NCBI GenBank assembly: GCA_963930775.1
Contig: OZ005704.1
Span: 4,712,001 to 4,776,000, forward strand
Length of the DNA: 64,000 nucleotides
Source of the DNA: Cliona cf. orientalis
Taxonomy: Eukaryota; Porifera; Demospongiae; Clionaida; Clionaidae
Direction: 5' to 3'
Shown: piece by piece, positions 29,379 through 40,600 of the stretch
How the letters are laid out: each line of letters starts with the position of its first letter
Numbering within the stretch: the stretch's first letter is position 1
Notes under the pieces: generated by a model
Seen by the model: only the letters and a program-made list of their open reading frames with translations
Databases searched by the model: none
Told to the model about the DNA's origin: nothing
Translations under genes and position numbers: made by a program

Positions 29379-31460
29379 TTTTACCTCATGATACTAGTAT
29401 GCACATTACTATTACCTCTTTTGATCCTTAAAAATTAATTAATGCACAACAATTATACCATTAACCTTATAAGCTAAAACACTCAATATAAAAGGTCAAT
29501 AATAATATTAATAAGAACGGCTAGCTATTATAAGGAGAGAGTTTAGTTCAGATGGAAGAATTTCACTGCAAATGGATCGGATCATCCGAGAAGTCAAACA
29601 ATATCAATGCAGTCTAATTTTCTTCAATGCTGTTTCTTAAGAGTGTATGGACTGTTGGCAAAAATGTCATCAGGGAGCTTATCGATCCTATCTGTGGCAT
29701 ATAGGTCAGTGCTATTATTGGCAAGACTGCAGTATCAAAGTTACTGTATATGGAATTCAGAAATATCAAGTTCAGTCATATCACTAAGAACAATTGCAAT
29801 TAATTCCAATATTATGACATTTCAACAGCTCAGTGACTGCTTTCCTTACTTTTTCTTCTTGAAGATGATAACAATATAATAGACATGACATTGTGTGTCT
29901 CCTCGGGTTGCACTAATAATCAGCTCCTTGTCACCCACTGTGACAGTCACTGTTCCAAAAAATTTAATGGCAAATCTAGGCTAGTTGTGTTGTTGCAGAT
30001 TGAAAGTTGATGTTCACTCTTGAAGCCATAGCTTGGACCCCAAATTCATCAGAAGATTGCATCATCATGTAAATGGCTGACAGTTGCTCCACCTATATAG
30101 CAAATTACACACTAATTACACACTAATTACACACTAAGTTACACACTAAGTAGAAAAAAAGAAAAAAGGAATAGGGCACGCAGAATGAGTCGAAACTAAT
30201 GATTTGATCTTGGGGGAGTTTGATTCACACCTTAGAAATAAAGTTACGGCCCTTTGAAGTTATCCCATATGTTTGTATAGGAAGCCATGCATTTGCAATG
30301 TTTTCCACCCACGCGCGCACAACAACGTGACGACCATTACCCACTTTGGCCAAAATTGATGTATAGGCTGCCTGCTTGCATTGTATGGCTCTACTATGCA
30401 TCCAGCTCAACAATGTGGTGGTTTTCGGATAACTTTTTTTCTGCTTAGTGTGTGGTCTGCTTGAAAAAAAAATCTAAATTCTACCACAAGAATACTCACA
30501 TCATGAAGACGAACAGTATACATATAACATGGTAATGTTCTGGAGAACGAGTATGATGGATAACAAGTTTAGCCACTTGCATCAAATGTGTACCTGCATG
30601 GGCCAGTGCCAGTGGAATGCTGGGATGCTAACTGAGTGGCTTGGAAACACTTGGAACATGAAGCACTATAGTGCAAAACCCTCGGCGCAAGAGCAATAGC
30701 TAGTCTGTATAGCCTTGAACCCAGGCTATATAGTCTGCATATTCCATTTTGCCAAGCAACACTGTAATAGTGTACAGTGTACAGCTCAGTTGTTGAGAGT
30801 AACCACAAGAATGCAGTTACACGGATTGCATGCAATTAGGTAATAGTGCCACGTGCATGCCAGATCAGCAGATTTTAATAGTACAAAGTAAAGCCAAGAA
30901 GCGTAGTTGATAGCCTACTGTGATCTGTGATGAGTCAGTTGAGTTACAAGAACTATCGCTAGAGTTACACACTACTAATCTTGAAATGAAGCCATCGCTA
31001 TCTCTTTCATCGATCGAGAGCTCGTCAAGAAGCGAAGAAGGCCATGGTGGTCAGCAAATGTCGCCAGAAAATTTGAACGAAGCGTTTTCAAAGAAGTCCA
31101 CACAATTCAGATCTTGAAACTACCACGAAAAGCCTAATGGTAACTTGTTTTCAACGTATAAAACTGGTATGTAGCAGCTAGCGCAGTAACAGACAGACAG
31201 ACAGACACATACACACAGAACGACTACCGTACCCCTCGCGCATGCGCCGAGGGTTAATAAAGAGGGTGGATATAGGAATCACTCTGAACTTGATTTGATG
31301 CAGTTGGTCCATCATAATAAATTATTCCAACAAAGTTGTTGATCGTCTGCTATACATAATATTCCAATAAAGCAGTTTGCAAGTCAACTATGGTCGTATA
31401 TAGATTTGCCTTGCACTAGCGGTTCATTACCTCCAGCAGTAAATATCATACCTTTAATAG
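29379..31460. other. Intergenic, possible stray exons only
   Basis: Nothing here supports a full gene. A minus-strand frame near 29,878-29,995 reads FFGTVTVTVGDKELIISATR and ends in a Lys-rich tail and stop. It looks exon-like but has no partner I could join with confidence. ACAGACAG simple repeats and a CGCGCATGCGCC palindrome occur near 31,186-31,245. Confidence 0.35.
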
Positions 31461-31498
31461 ATAGATTGTAGAGGAGGAGGGGAAAGGGATAGGAAACG
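31461..31498 (+). repeat. Left terminal inverted repeat of the P-like element
   Basis: This purine-rich 38-mer, with GAGGAGGAGGGGAAAGGGAT inside, is identical to the complement of 36838-36875. Perfect identity over this length suggests recent activity. Confidence 0.9.
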
Positions 31499-32247
31499 AG
31501 ATCACGTGAGCCATATATACGTGAACAAACGGGATTCCCATTCCCTGTCCTGCTGGTCTTTTGGCGCGAAGCAGAAGAGGTCAAGAAGCTGTCGACAGTC
31601 GGAGAAGCGAGGGTTGCCATATCTCCTTTTTGAGCTTAGATTGAAGCGTTCCAGAGTTTAGGTAAGTTTTTCGCGAGTTAAATGGCTCGTTAAAAATAAG
31701 ACTACAATTCGCCAGGTGCAGCGCTAGCGTTCTTGCGGGGTAGGTTTTGATGATTTGACTGATTCTTGACCTACTTGTGGAACATTTCCAGAAAAGCTAT
31801 GTAAGTATAGCTTTTCCTGTGATGTATTTCTAGTTGCTTACATGTTTATACACGCAATGAGGCACTTAGAAAGCTTTTTTTCTGTAATGGGATCTTTGAC
31901 ATAGCTTTATTACCACTGGATCAGCCTTTCTTACTTACCTATGCTTGTGGTGCAGCTACTTCGTGCAGGGAACCTCTAATGCCCCGTTTTTTATGTCAAC
32001 TAAAAGCTTATTTTGAGCCCAACATAAAGAAATTATGAATAATAGCTAAAATTTAAAGGTTTACTAGATACTTACCATTACATTCTAGTAGTTTATTGCC
32101 GCTGGATATTCTCTACAATGCTTATGAACAAAAAGAACTCTTAGCTTGTGTTCATGCTTAGCTTAAGGTAAAGGGATAATGTATGTATATATGGGCCTAT
32201 CATTGTGATATTTTTTAAGCTGGTATCCTTGCCACCACTATAGGGAA

Positions 32248-35200
32248 ATGAGCCGCCGTAAGTTTCGTCTAACAGCACCAAAAAACTGGGAAAGGAAAAA
32301 GTATGAACAACGTTCTCTTGCTTCGAATGACGTAGACATGCCAGACAGTGGTCCGCTTATGGTGAAAATTCCACGAGAAATTGCTGACACCGCATTGCTC
32401 ACCCTCCAAGTATCACGTACAGGTTTTGATGGATGGACAAGGATGTATGTAACTGTCAATGCTGTCCGATTCTGCAAGTTGGAACACCACGAAGACACCT
32501 CCAGAGTGGTGATGACTCTCGATTTGAAAATGGGGATATGCACATTGCTGGTAGAATGTAAGAATGTGAAGCTTTCACCAGAAAGGGTATCCACACTGGC
32601 AGAATTCACTGAGGTAGTGAAAATGATTGATCGTCACAATATTTGCCAGGGGATTACGGATAAGAAGTTTGCCCCTCTGATCAGCAAACGTGGAGGCACC
32701 TTTGTCGACCCTTATGGTAAGATGTAGTTTTCTGTTTCAAAAAAGTTGATTTTATGCATTTTATGTTGCAGGTAATCGTGTTGCTCACTACGACTCACAG
32801 TACAAAGCTATCCGGCATGATAGATGTCATCTTCTTGTAGACGGAATAATCTGTGAGCAGTGCAAGGTATACAAAAATAATTCCTTGTTAAAGCAATTGA
32901 AACGGATAACATGTAGCGAGGATAAGGAAAACAGAGTTTGCCACCCTCAAAGTCATGCAAATTATAGGTTCCTGACATCTGAAGAAAAGGATGAACGAAT
33001 GAAACTACTACATAGCCAACTTCGCAGCAAAACTCGTATGCTTCAACTGCTGAGACAAAACATAAAAAAAAATTATCAGAGAGAAGCAATCGTCATAGAT
33101 AAGACAACGAGTGACGAATTAGCAGGCATGTTGACGGCTCATGCTACCTCTGTCAAGGAGAAATATGGAGCAGAATCGTTTCCAGGCGTGTTTTGGGAGC
33201 AGCAGCTCTCAGCTGCTTCAAAAAAGAATGCAAGATCTATTAGGTGGCACCCACTCATCATTAAATGGTGTCTCTACCTACATCATAAATCAAGTGGAGC
33301 ATATAATATGTTGCGAGATTCCGGAATACTTAAACTACCTTCAGGTCGCACCCTTCGTGACTATAGACACTTCGCACGAGCCAAAACAGGTTTTTCATAT
33401 GATTACGACAAACAGCTTATCGAGCTTGCACAAAAAACAAAACCAACCTGGCTTTCACAGTATCTCATCCTTTTAATAGATGAGATGTATGTCAAGGAGG
33501 GATTAGTATTCAACAAGTCATCTGGGGCTCTGATAGGCTTTATTGAGCTTGGTGACATAGACGATCACCTACGTAAATACGAGAGTGTCATTCAGGAGTC
33601 GGGTGATGAGCAAAAGCCAAAAGAATTGGCGAAAACAATGGTGGTCATTATGGTACGTGGTGCACTTACCAACGTAGTGTTTCCATATGCTGTTTTTGCT
33701 GGAAAATCGCTGAAGGGCCACAACTTATTTCCGCTGTTTTGGGAAGCCATCGAACGTCTTACACGGCACCAATTTCGAGTTCTTGCAGCCACGTGTGATG
33801 GTGCATCTTGCAACCGAAAACTGTTTCAGATGCACAATCCTAAAGAAAAGCTAGTCTACAAAACAATCAACGTCTACTCACCTGATCGGCATCCAATCTA
33901 TTTCATATCTGACCCTCCTCATCTGATTAAGACACTACGGAACTGCCTGGCAAATGTGAAACGACACTTATGGGTGAGTATACTTTTTGTTGTGTGTGAA
34001 TGATTGAGTATTATATTTGCTCCTCCCACAGTGTCAAGGTAAAGACCTAAGTTGGAGCCATATTGTTGCTTTGTACTTGCGTAATGGTGGTGCTGCTACC
34101 GGGCTCAACTTGATTCCAAAGCTGAAATACGAACACGTGTATCTAACGTCTCATTCAAAGATGCGTGTGGACTTGGCCGCACAGGTATGTACATGTGTAC
34201 TGTACATTTACGTACAGTTACCAACTGTGAGAAAATTCCGAGCTACATGTATCTGTCAGATAACTGTGTACTGTCAATTTAATATTCATCACTCCAGGTC
34301 CTCAGCAGCAGTGTCGCAGAAGCACTGTATCTTACTGGTGGTTCAAGTGCATATGAGACTGCTTTTTTCATCAAGAAAGTTGACCAATTCTTTGACTGCC
34401 TCAATGTTAACTCCTACAATGAGGGCAAACGGAAGAGGAAGCCATTTCTTCAGGTGTATACCAGCAGCAAAGATTTTAGGTTGAAGGTAAGCTATGAGTG
34501 TGCTGATTGTAGTGGTGTGTAGACTAATAATATGCGAGATAAATGTGCATATAGATTCTAATAAATGCTCACCCAATGTGTTGTGTGCACCACATAGTTA
34601 CATACACTCTGAGTTACATATGCATAGTATTATGGTTCTAATAAATGCTCACTGTGTGTGTACACATGTATCTATGTGTATGCGTGCAAGAAGCAACTAG
34701 TGCTAAGGGTGTTTCTGTTTATTAATTTGCAGTTTCTGAGAGATGAGTTTTTGCCCTACCTAAAAGCGTGGGAGGATAGTGTGCACAGCAGGGAAGGATT
34801 TACAGCCAACGAGAAGAAGATGATGATGATTAGCCAAGAGACATTGAATGGCATCAGAATCACTGGTAGGTTGTTAAGCAAGGTTCCATTATACTGTTGT
34901 TACAGACGTCCTGTGTGTGATGCTGCTGATGCACAGAAATGTTAAATATTGTGGTGTACTGGCTTGTGCATATGCATGTGTGTTTGTCATTGCCTAGCAA
35001 CCAAAGTTTCTGTAGGTGAACTACCAATCACAGGATGAGTGTGGATGATCATAGGGTAGCCTGATGATGAAAGGGGTCATGGACAAACGAATCAGTTACA
35101 TGACGTTTATTGGGGTGCACTGTGTGTGTGCATGTGTGTGTATGCATGTACGTGCATGCATGCATGGTATGGACAGAGCATGACATTGTTATATTTTGTA

Positions 35201-35567
35201 TGTTCATAATTATCATGACTTTCGTGATGCTACTGTATTATACACGCTAACTTTCTAATCTACAGTATCGTCTTTCTTGGAGTTAGTACCTCTTATCCTC
35301 AATCTCCCTGGTGTATCAGCTTTTATGAGTGGCAAGCTAAACCAAGACCCTTTGGAGAAATTTTTTGGGTGCATAAGGCAAAGTGGAAGAGTGAATGATA
35401 ACCCCTCTGTTGCAGAAGCCGTAAAATCTACCCAAACTTTCCGGGTGATTAATGCCATCAGATTCAGCGATATACGAGGAAATTGTCGAGGTACCAAAAC
35501 AAAATCTCTTGAAGTTGAGGACTCAGATATCCACTTGTCTAAGCGCAAACGTAGACGTTCATCTTGA
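32248..35567 (+). CDS. P-element-type (THAP9-like) transposase
   Basis: Six exons (32248-32716, 32772-33973, 34032-34184, 34298-34486, 34733-34865, 35266-35567) give 815 residues in one consistent frame, close to the 750-900 usual for P and THAP9 transposases. The N-terminus shows no THAP finger (no C-x2-4-C start), though CHLLVDGIICEQC around residues 180-195 could bind zinc. A coiled-coil-like helix (LLHSQLRSKTRMLQLLRQNI) follows. The RNase H-like catalytic core is recognisable from FPGVFWEQQL through LLIDEMYVKEG (first Asp), TCDGASCNRK (second Asp), SDPPHLIKTLRN and the C-terminal NQDPLEKFFGCIRQ, which supplies the Glu. The tail is basic (SKRKRRRSS), a likely nuclear signal. It would cut and join the 38-base ends. 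No frameshift or stop was seen. Confidence 0.85.
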
Positions 35568-35625
35568 CTATGATATATCATATTATATTATACATACATG
35601 TACAATACTATGCTAATATACAACT

Positions 35626-36682
35626 TTATTCATTTTTTTCAGCAAGTTTCCTTCTCAGGGGTTTTGTTTTTTCTGTTGTTTTTTTGTTTTCTCTCTTGTA
35701 TTTTTCAAGGATGGAATTTGCAAAAGAAAAACCACGAACCGTTATCCACTGTTTTACGATCTTTTTAATAAGTAGTGTTGATATCTCTTCTGACATTCCT
35801 ACAGTCGCTATACACCAGTTGAATTGTACATCGCTATCTTCGATGATTTCAGCAGCAAGTGACTTGGGGATTCTAGTACAATCTGGTCTCAGCTTCCGAC
35901 GTGTGGCATATTCGATTGCACATAGGCTCTGGTAAAATTCATCTGTAATCCGTACAAGGCCACCCCTATCTATAGAGCACATCCACTCCTCTGATTCAGC
36001 AGGTACAGTGTCATCATCCAAATTTGTGATAAGCTTGAGTCCAACCAACATACTGTCATCCTTTTGTAAGCTGCTTGTAAGTGATCTGATAATATAACCC
36101 CCCACATACCTTAGGGCATTTGCTTCTTCGTATGTTAATTCAGTGATGTTTGTAGGATTGGCTTCTTGGATTGGGGTAGCCTGTTTTAGTAAAATCACTA
36201 AGCACTCCAGTGATAGACGCTGATACACCAGTGGATCTGGTTTCAATTTGTATACCTTCAGAAATTTTTCCCAATCAGACTGAAAGAGTGGTAATATTCT
36301 AATTTCATGAAATTTTGTCCAAAGTTTCTCTTGGTCAACACTTAGGTCATTTTGTGCACCTGTAATTATGCTTCGTAGCATTTCAAAATGCCACCTAATG
36401 AACGTTGCTGCACTGTTATTGACTGATGAGTAGTCGATGCCACTGATGTAGGTGTTATAAATTTTGATGTTACTCCTTATTTCATCTGTAGTGCAAAATT
36501 CTTCATCTTCTAGCAGCTTGCTACATGCTTTTTGAAGCAGCTGCACTGCTTCAGCTAGAACAGAGTCACCTGAAAAATTATAATAATGTCCACTATAAGT
36601 TTAAACTCTTACATTTGAGCACAAATAGCAATATACTTTGATTCTGAGCAGCGCAAACATTAGGTAGCTCTGCTGAAGCCAT
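35626..36682 (-). CDS. Accessory protein of the P-like transposon, function unknown
   Basis: Two exons (36637-36682 and 35626-36569) join in phase to give 329 residues starting MASAELPNVCAAQ. The protein is mostly helical in look. It contains LTYEEANALRYVGGYIIRSL near residues 160-180, a motif I associate from memory with uncharacterised transposon-linked proteins of sponges and cnidarians. It ends in a strongly basic tail (KRENKKTTEKTKPLRRKLAE), compatible with nuclear or nucleic-acid binding. It lies wholly inside the inverted repeats and converges on the transposase gene, so it is part of the element. No catalytic motif is visible. Confidence 0.65.
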
Positions 36683-36837
36683 TGTCCTGTCCTTCTCGTA
36701 GTCGTTTTCAACAGCGCGGTAATTTGGCGGGAATCACGTTACCACGGTATTGCGTCATCATTAACCCTTTTATTACGAAATACTTGTATATGCCCGCGAG
36801 TTACTGTTGGACACGGAGTGAGAGGGTTAAAAACGGC

Positions 36838-36875
36838 CGTTTCCTATCCCTTTCCCCTCCTCCTCTACAATCTAT
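36838..36875 (-). repeat. Right terminal inverted repeat of the P-like element
   Basis: This is the exact complement of 31461-31498. It ends beside GGATATACC, which does not duplicate the left flank. Confidence 0.9.
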
Positions 36876-37623
36876 GGATATACCTACTAGTTATACTATG
36901 TGTACGCCTAGCCTGGCCTGCTGGCCATTGATTAAATTTTAACACCACATGCACCCCGCGCGCGCTGCAGCGTCGATATATTATGGTCAGGGAGCTCGAT
37001 GAAAGCAGCCTGTTGACGACCTTTACCGACATATTGTGCTAGGTTGTGCGCATGAGCAGAGAGCACATAGTGGGTAGTGTGCATAGGCGTGGCCAACAAA
37101 ACGCAGTATTTGCAACGCTCGTGGGCCTTGCCAAACGATTCGAAGAATACTGAAGCCAGTTTTTCGGCGATATTTACGGATACGTTGCATTTACGAGTCA
37201 CTCAGATGCCTAGATCTCCAGATCTGGCGATTTTTGTGCTGACGACCGATCACATTACCGCTTGCGCATGCGCGCGGGATAATAAATGCACTGGAGTGCT
37301 GCAGAACCCTCACCGCGGGTACCGCATGATTAGTCTCGTGCCCGGCCCCTTTTTTGCGTAGGATCTAGGAGGGGCCCGGGCGCCCGGGGCCGGGGCTGGG
37401 CACGAGTCTCTCGTAGGGGGCGGGGCAAGAGACTACGCAATAATATCGCTATATCTACAAAAATTTTTGAGACCGCACCCCCAAAGGACGTGCTTACAAG
37501 TGATCTCTAATTAGAATAGCCACCACTGTACCTTCATGTGATGATCACATTGGGCAGTTTAGTTCCACTTTCTTCAGCTATAAATTTTATGTTTAACGGT
37601 GCAGTTCATTTACGGCTTTCAAA
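36876..37623. other. Spastin upstream region with a decayed MITE
   Basis: A TAGTCTCGTGCCCGGCCCC terminus at 37331 and an inverted GAGACTA end near 37435 enclose a very GC-rich palindrome, a decayed member of the TAGTCTCG family without a clean 9-base duplication. The block GGAGTGCTGCAGAACCCTCAC lies just left of it. TTGCGCATGCGCGCG at 37,262 is an NRF1-like palindrome about 360 bases before the spastin start and could be a promoter site. Confidence 0.5.
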
Positions 37624-40600
37624 ATGAGTGCTAATCCTGCCAATTCAGTGCGTCGGCCCTCCGGACACGTACAGGATTCACTTGGAGCGTCCTACAGTGA
37701 TCCTGGATATGCTTTAATGCGACAGCATCGTAAGAGAGCAAACGAGTATCTAGGTAGAGCTCTGGAGATAGATGAAAGCGGACATGGTGAGCATTTAAGT
37801 TTCATTATCTGCCATTGACACTACTGCAAGCGCATCACAATTTAATATTATGTATCAAATGCCTGTGTATGTAGGAGACAAGTCTGCAGCTATTGATTTC
37901 TACTCGAAAGCAGTGACAGAACTGGAGAATGGTGTATCTTGCACAGTAAATCTGAGAGGTCAGTCAGGAATATAACAGATAGTACTTGTCTAGTGAAACC
38001 TTGATTTTCTGGAATCCCTACTACCATGCCGTTTATGGAGAATGGTTTTTAAGTAATAAAATCTCCATGCTTTCTGGTCATCTGCTGCCAATCCCCCAAG
38101 TGTTACATAGTTGCCAAGTGTCCCGTTTTGGCTGGGACAGTCCCGGTTTTGGCCCTATGTCCCGGTTGTGTCCCGGTTTACCTGATATTGCAGCATTGTC
38201 CCGGAATCCAGCTCGATTGCACAAATGGAGGTGTGGCACAAGCATAAACTCAGTATATTATCGAATTTCAGTCCATATATCTCGATATTTAGTGGGTGTG
38301 GCAATACATAATCGGCCGAAAGTGGGTGTGGTCACCGGAAAGTGGGCGTGGTCAATAAAATTTCGCACCCGTTTCGCGCGCATTAATTCTGTATTGTTTG
38401 TTGTCCTGGTCTCTCCTCTCATAAACTTGGCAACTATGGTGTTAGGCCACTCCAAATCAACTAGAGCTCATAGAGCACATACCCCGCGTGCCATGGCAAT
38501 ACCATCCATGGCCATGCCTCTTTTTAGAGGCCTCTATTCTTGGAAGTTTAATCTCTTGCTACTAACAAACTTTTTTGTTTCCTTCTGAAATCCATGATCA
38601 CAAATGACATTAATTTTGTGCTAGAAGCATGCTATAGAGAAGCTTGAGCATGCGCAATATACTTCATAAGGTACTAGGTGGGCGTATCCGATATACTTGC
38701 ACGATTTGTAGCTTCCCTGGGTACTGCCTAAAGCTAAGAACGAGACAGAAGGTGTTCTTTCGCTGTCTTATACCATTTTCAGTGGCGGATCCAGGATTTG
38801 TGATAGGAGGGGGCACGCGCGCGAAAATTTTGCGCCACGCCCCCTAACGCTTGACCACACCCCTTAAATTGCCGCTCAACACTAGTTGACACGTGGTAAA
38901 TGGAAGTGGCTCAGCCATTTGAGCTAAAAAGCACTATGTAAGTTGGTTTATAGATAGTTTTACTCCACAGTTGATAGCCCTAGAATGTGTGCCTCTCTTG
39001 TAGCTACATAGTTTGCATGTGTGGCTCTCCAAAAAGGGGGGGCACGTGCCCCTTGTGCCCCTATGCTGGATCCGCCTATGATTTTATCCCATTTATTGAC
39101 CCTACTTTTGAGATTTGCTGATTTTTATGCCAACAGACAACGGACTACAGACAAACCGATTGCTTTATCCCTTGCTGCGCATGCGCGCATGTGGGGTAAT
39201 TAGTTATTTCTTGATTTCCGCCTGCATGTATTTCCATCAGTACCAGCACAATACCACCTCAATTTGTTTAACTTATGGTTTTGACGACCATTTCCCATCA
39301 AACTTGTGACTAAATGATCATTTCCAGCCACCTGCCCGCATCATATCAGTTTTGGGCTCAGGGGGGAATGAGAAATAATGAATTAATTTGGAGTGGCCTT
39401 ATCAGTTATGCCCTCTGTGTGAGTATATATTTACCCCGTGTGCTTGCGCTTGGGAATCTATCATTATTGTTGTGGGCAAAGTCACGACATCTTGAGATCT
39501 ACATGTATGACCTGAGCGATTTGATAAGCTCACCGACTCCATCAATAATTTGATGAAAAACTGGCTTCTGTATGCTTCGAATTGTTTGGTATGGCACATG
39601 AGTGTCACAAATGGTGTGTTTGTCAGCCACCCTAGCCATGCCTATAGATCGACCATGCTTATATTGCACTGATCAGTGTATAATTGGCCTATTTTTAATA
39701 AGGAAATAATAATATGCATACTTTTGCAGCTCTCATCTCTGTGTAGATTGATGTCCTCTATAGAGATCTTTAGTAATGTGACTTGAGCTTGTCTGAATGG
39801 AATCAAGATGCTTGATAAACGAGGCCAGAGAATCAAGATCAAGATCACATGATGTATTATTGTGAACCAACTCCCGAGGTTTGTATGCAGTATGGAAGCA
39901 CAAATCCCGAGGGCAAAGCAATAAACATATTTTTGGCCCTCAAGAACTGTATGAATGTTTTACCGTGGTCCTCAGGAACTATATAATAGTTAGATAGTAT
40001 CTGCTTAGGAGTTCTATTATACTATTAGGGTTTCTGCAGTTTATAATACATGTATCAAGCTTTAAGGCATATTAAATTTACTAGGATCTAAAACTGTGAG
40101 ACATGCACTGCTTGGTTAGCTTCTATGGGATTTAGAAGACCTCATGCAGGGCTCAGTTAAACTCTCACTTCACTTAGGATTCTATATAGAGCCCTTTGGT
40201 CTTCTGAATCACATAAGGGACTATGTTTTACTTGGCATTGGATCCTAGCCTCATTCAAGTCCTGTACCTAAGCAAAAATGGAGTCTAGATGCAGGCTAAA
40301 CACGGTACATTTGGCTAGTAGATAATAAGGAGAAAATTAAGATAACCATGGAGGATTTGTATGAATAGTGTCATCCACCATGAATATTGATACATCATAC
40401 ATGTAGCTGAAGCTTATCCCTTCACATGTAGCATAGATTCAGATCTGGTTACCTACATGTACATGCTTACCAAATGAGTTACATGTACATATACATTGTA
40501 TGTTCCCTGCCAGTGTGGACTTTTCAACGGTCCATTTTGACCCTAGATATTGAAAAATGCCATGATTATCATCAGATCATCCATTAAATATTTCACTTTG

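Larger units (their letters stand above)
31461..36875. mobile_element. P-element-like DNA transposon, two genes
   Basis: The 38 bases from 31461 (beginning ATAGATTGTAGAGG) are repeated exactly as the inverted complement ending at 36875, giving a 5,415-base element. Inside are a spliced P-type transposase on the plus strand and a convergent spliced gene on the minus strand, with stop codons about 60 bases apart. Both frames are open throughout, so the copy may be intact. Direct flanks (TTTAATAG and GGATATAC) do not match, so no 8-base target duplication is visible. Confidence 0.85.

Noticed and set aside
37986..38588. 200-residue frame in spastin intron 2
   Set aside because: It crosses the hAT-like MITE with its TGTCCCGG words and has no conserved features.
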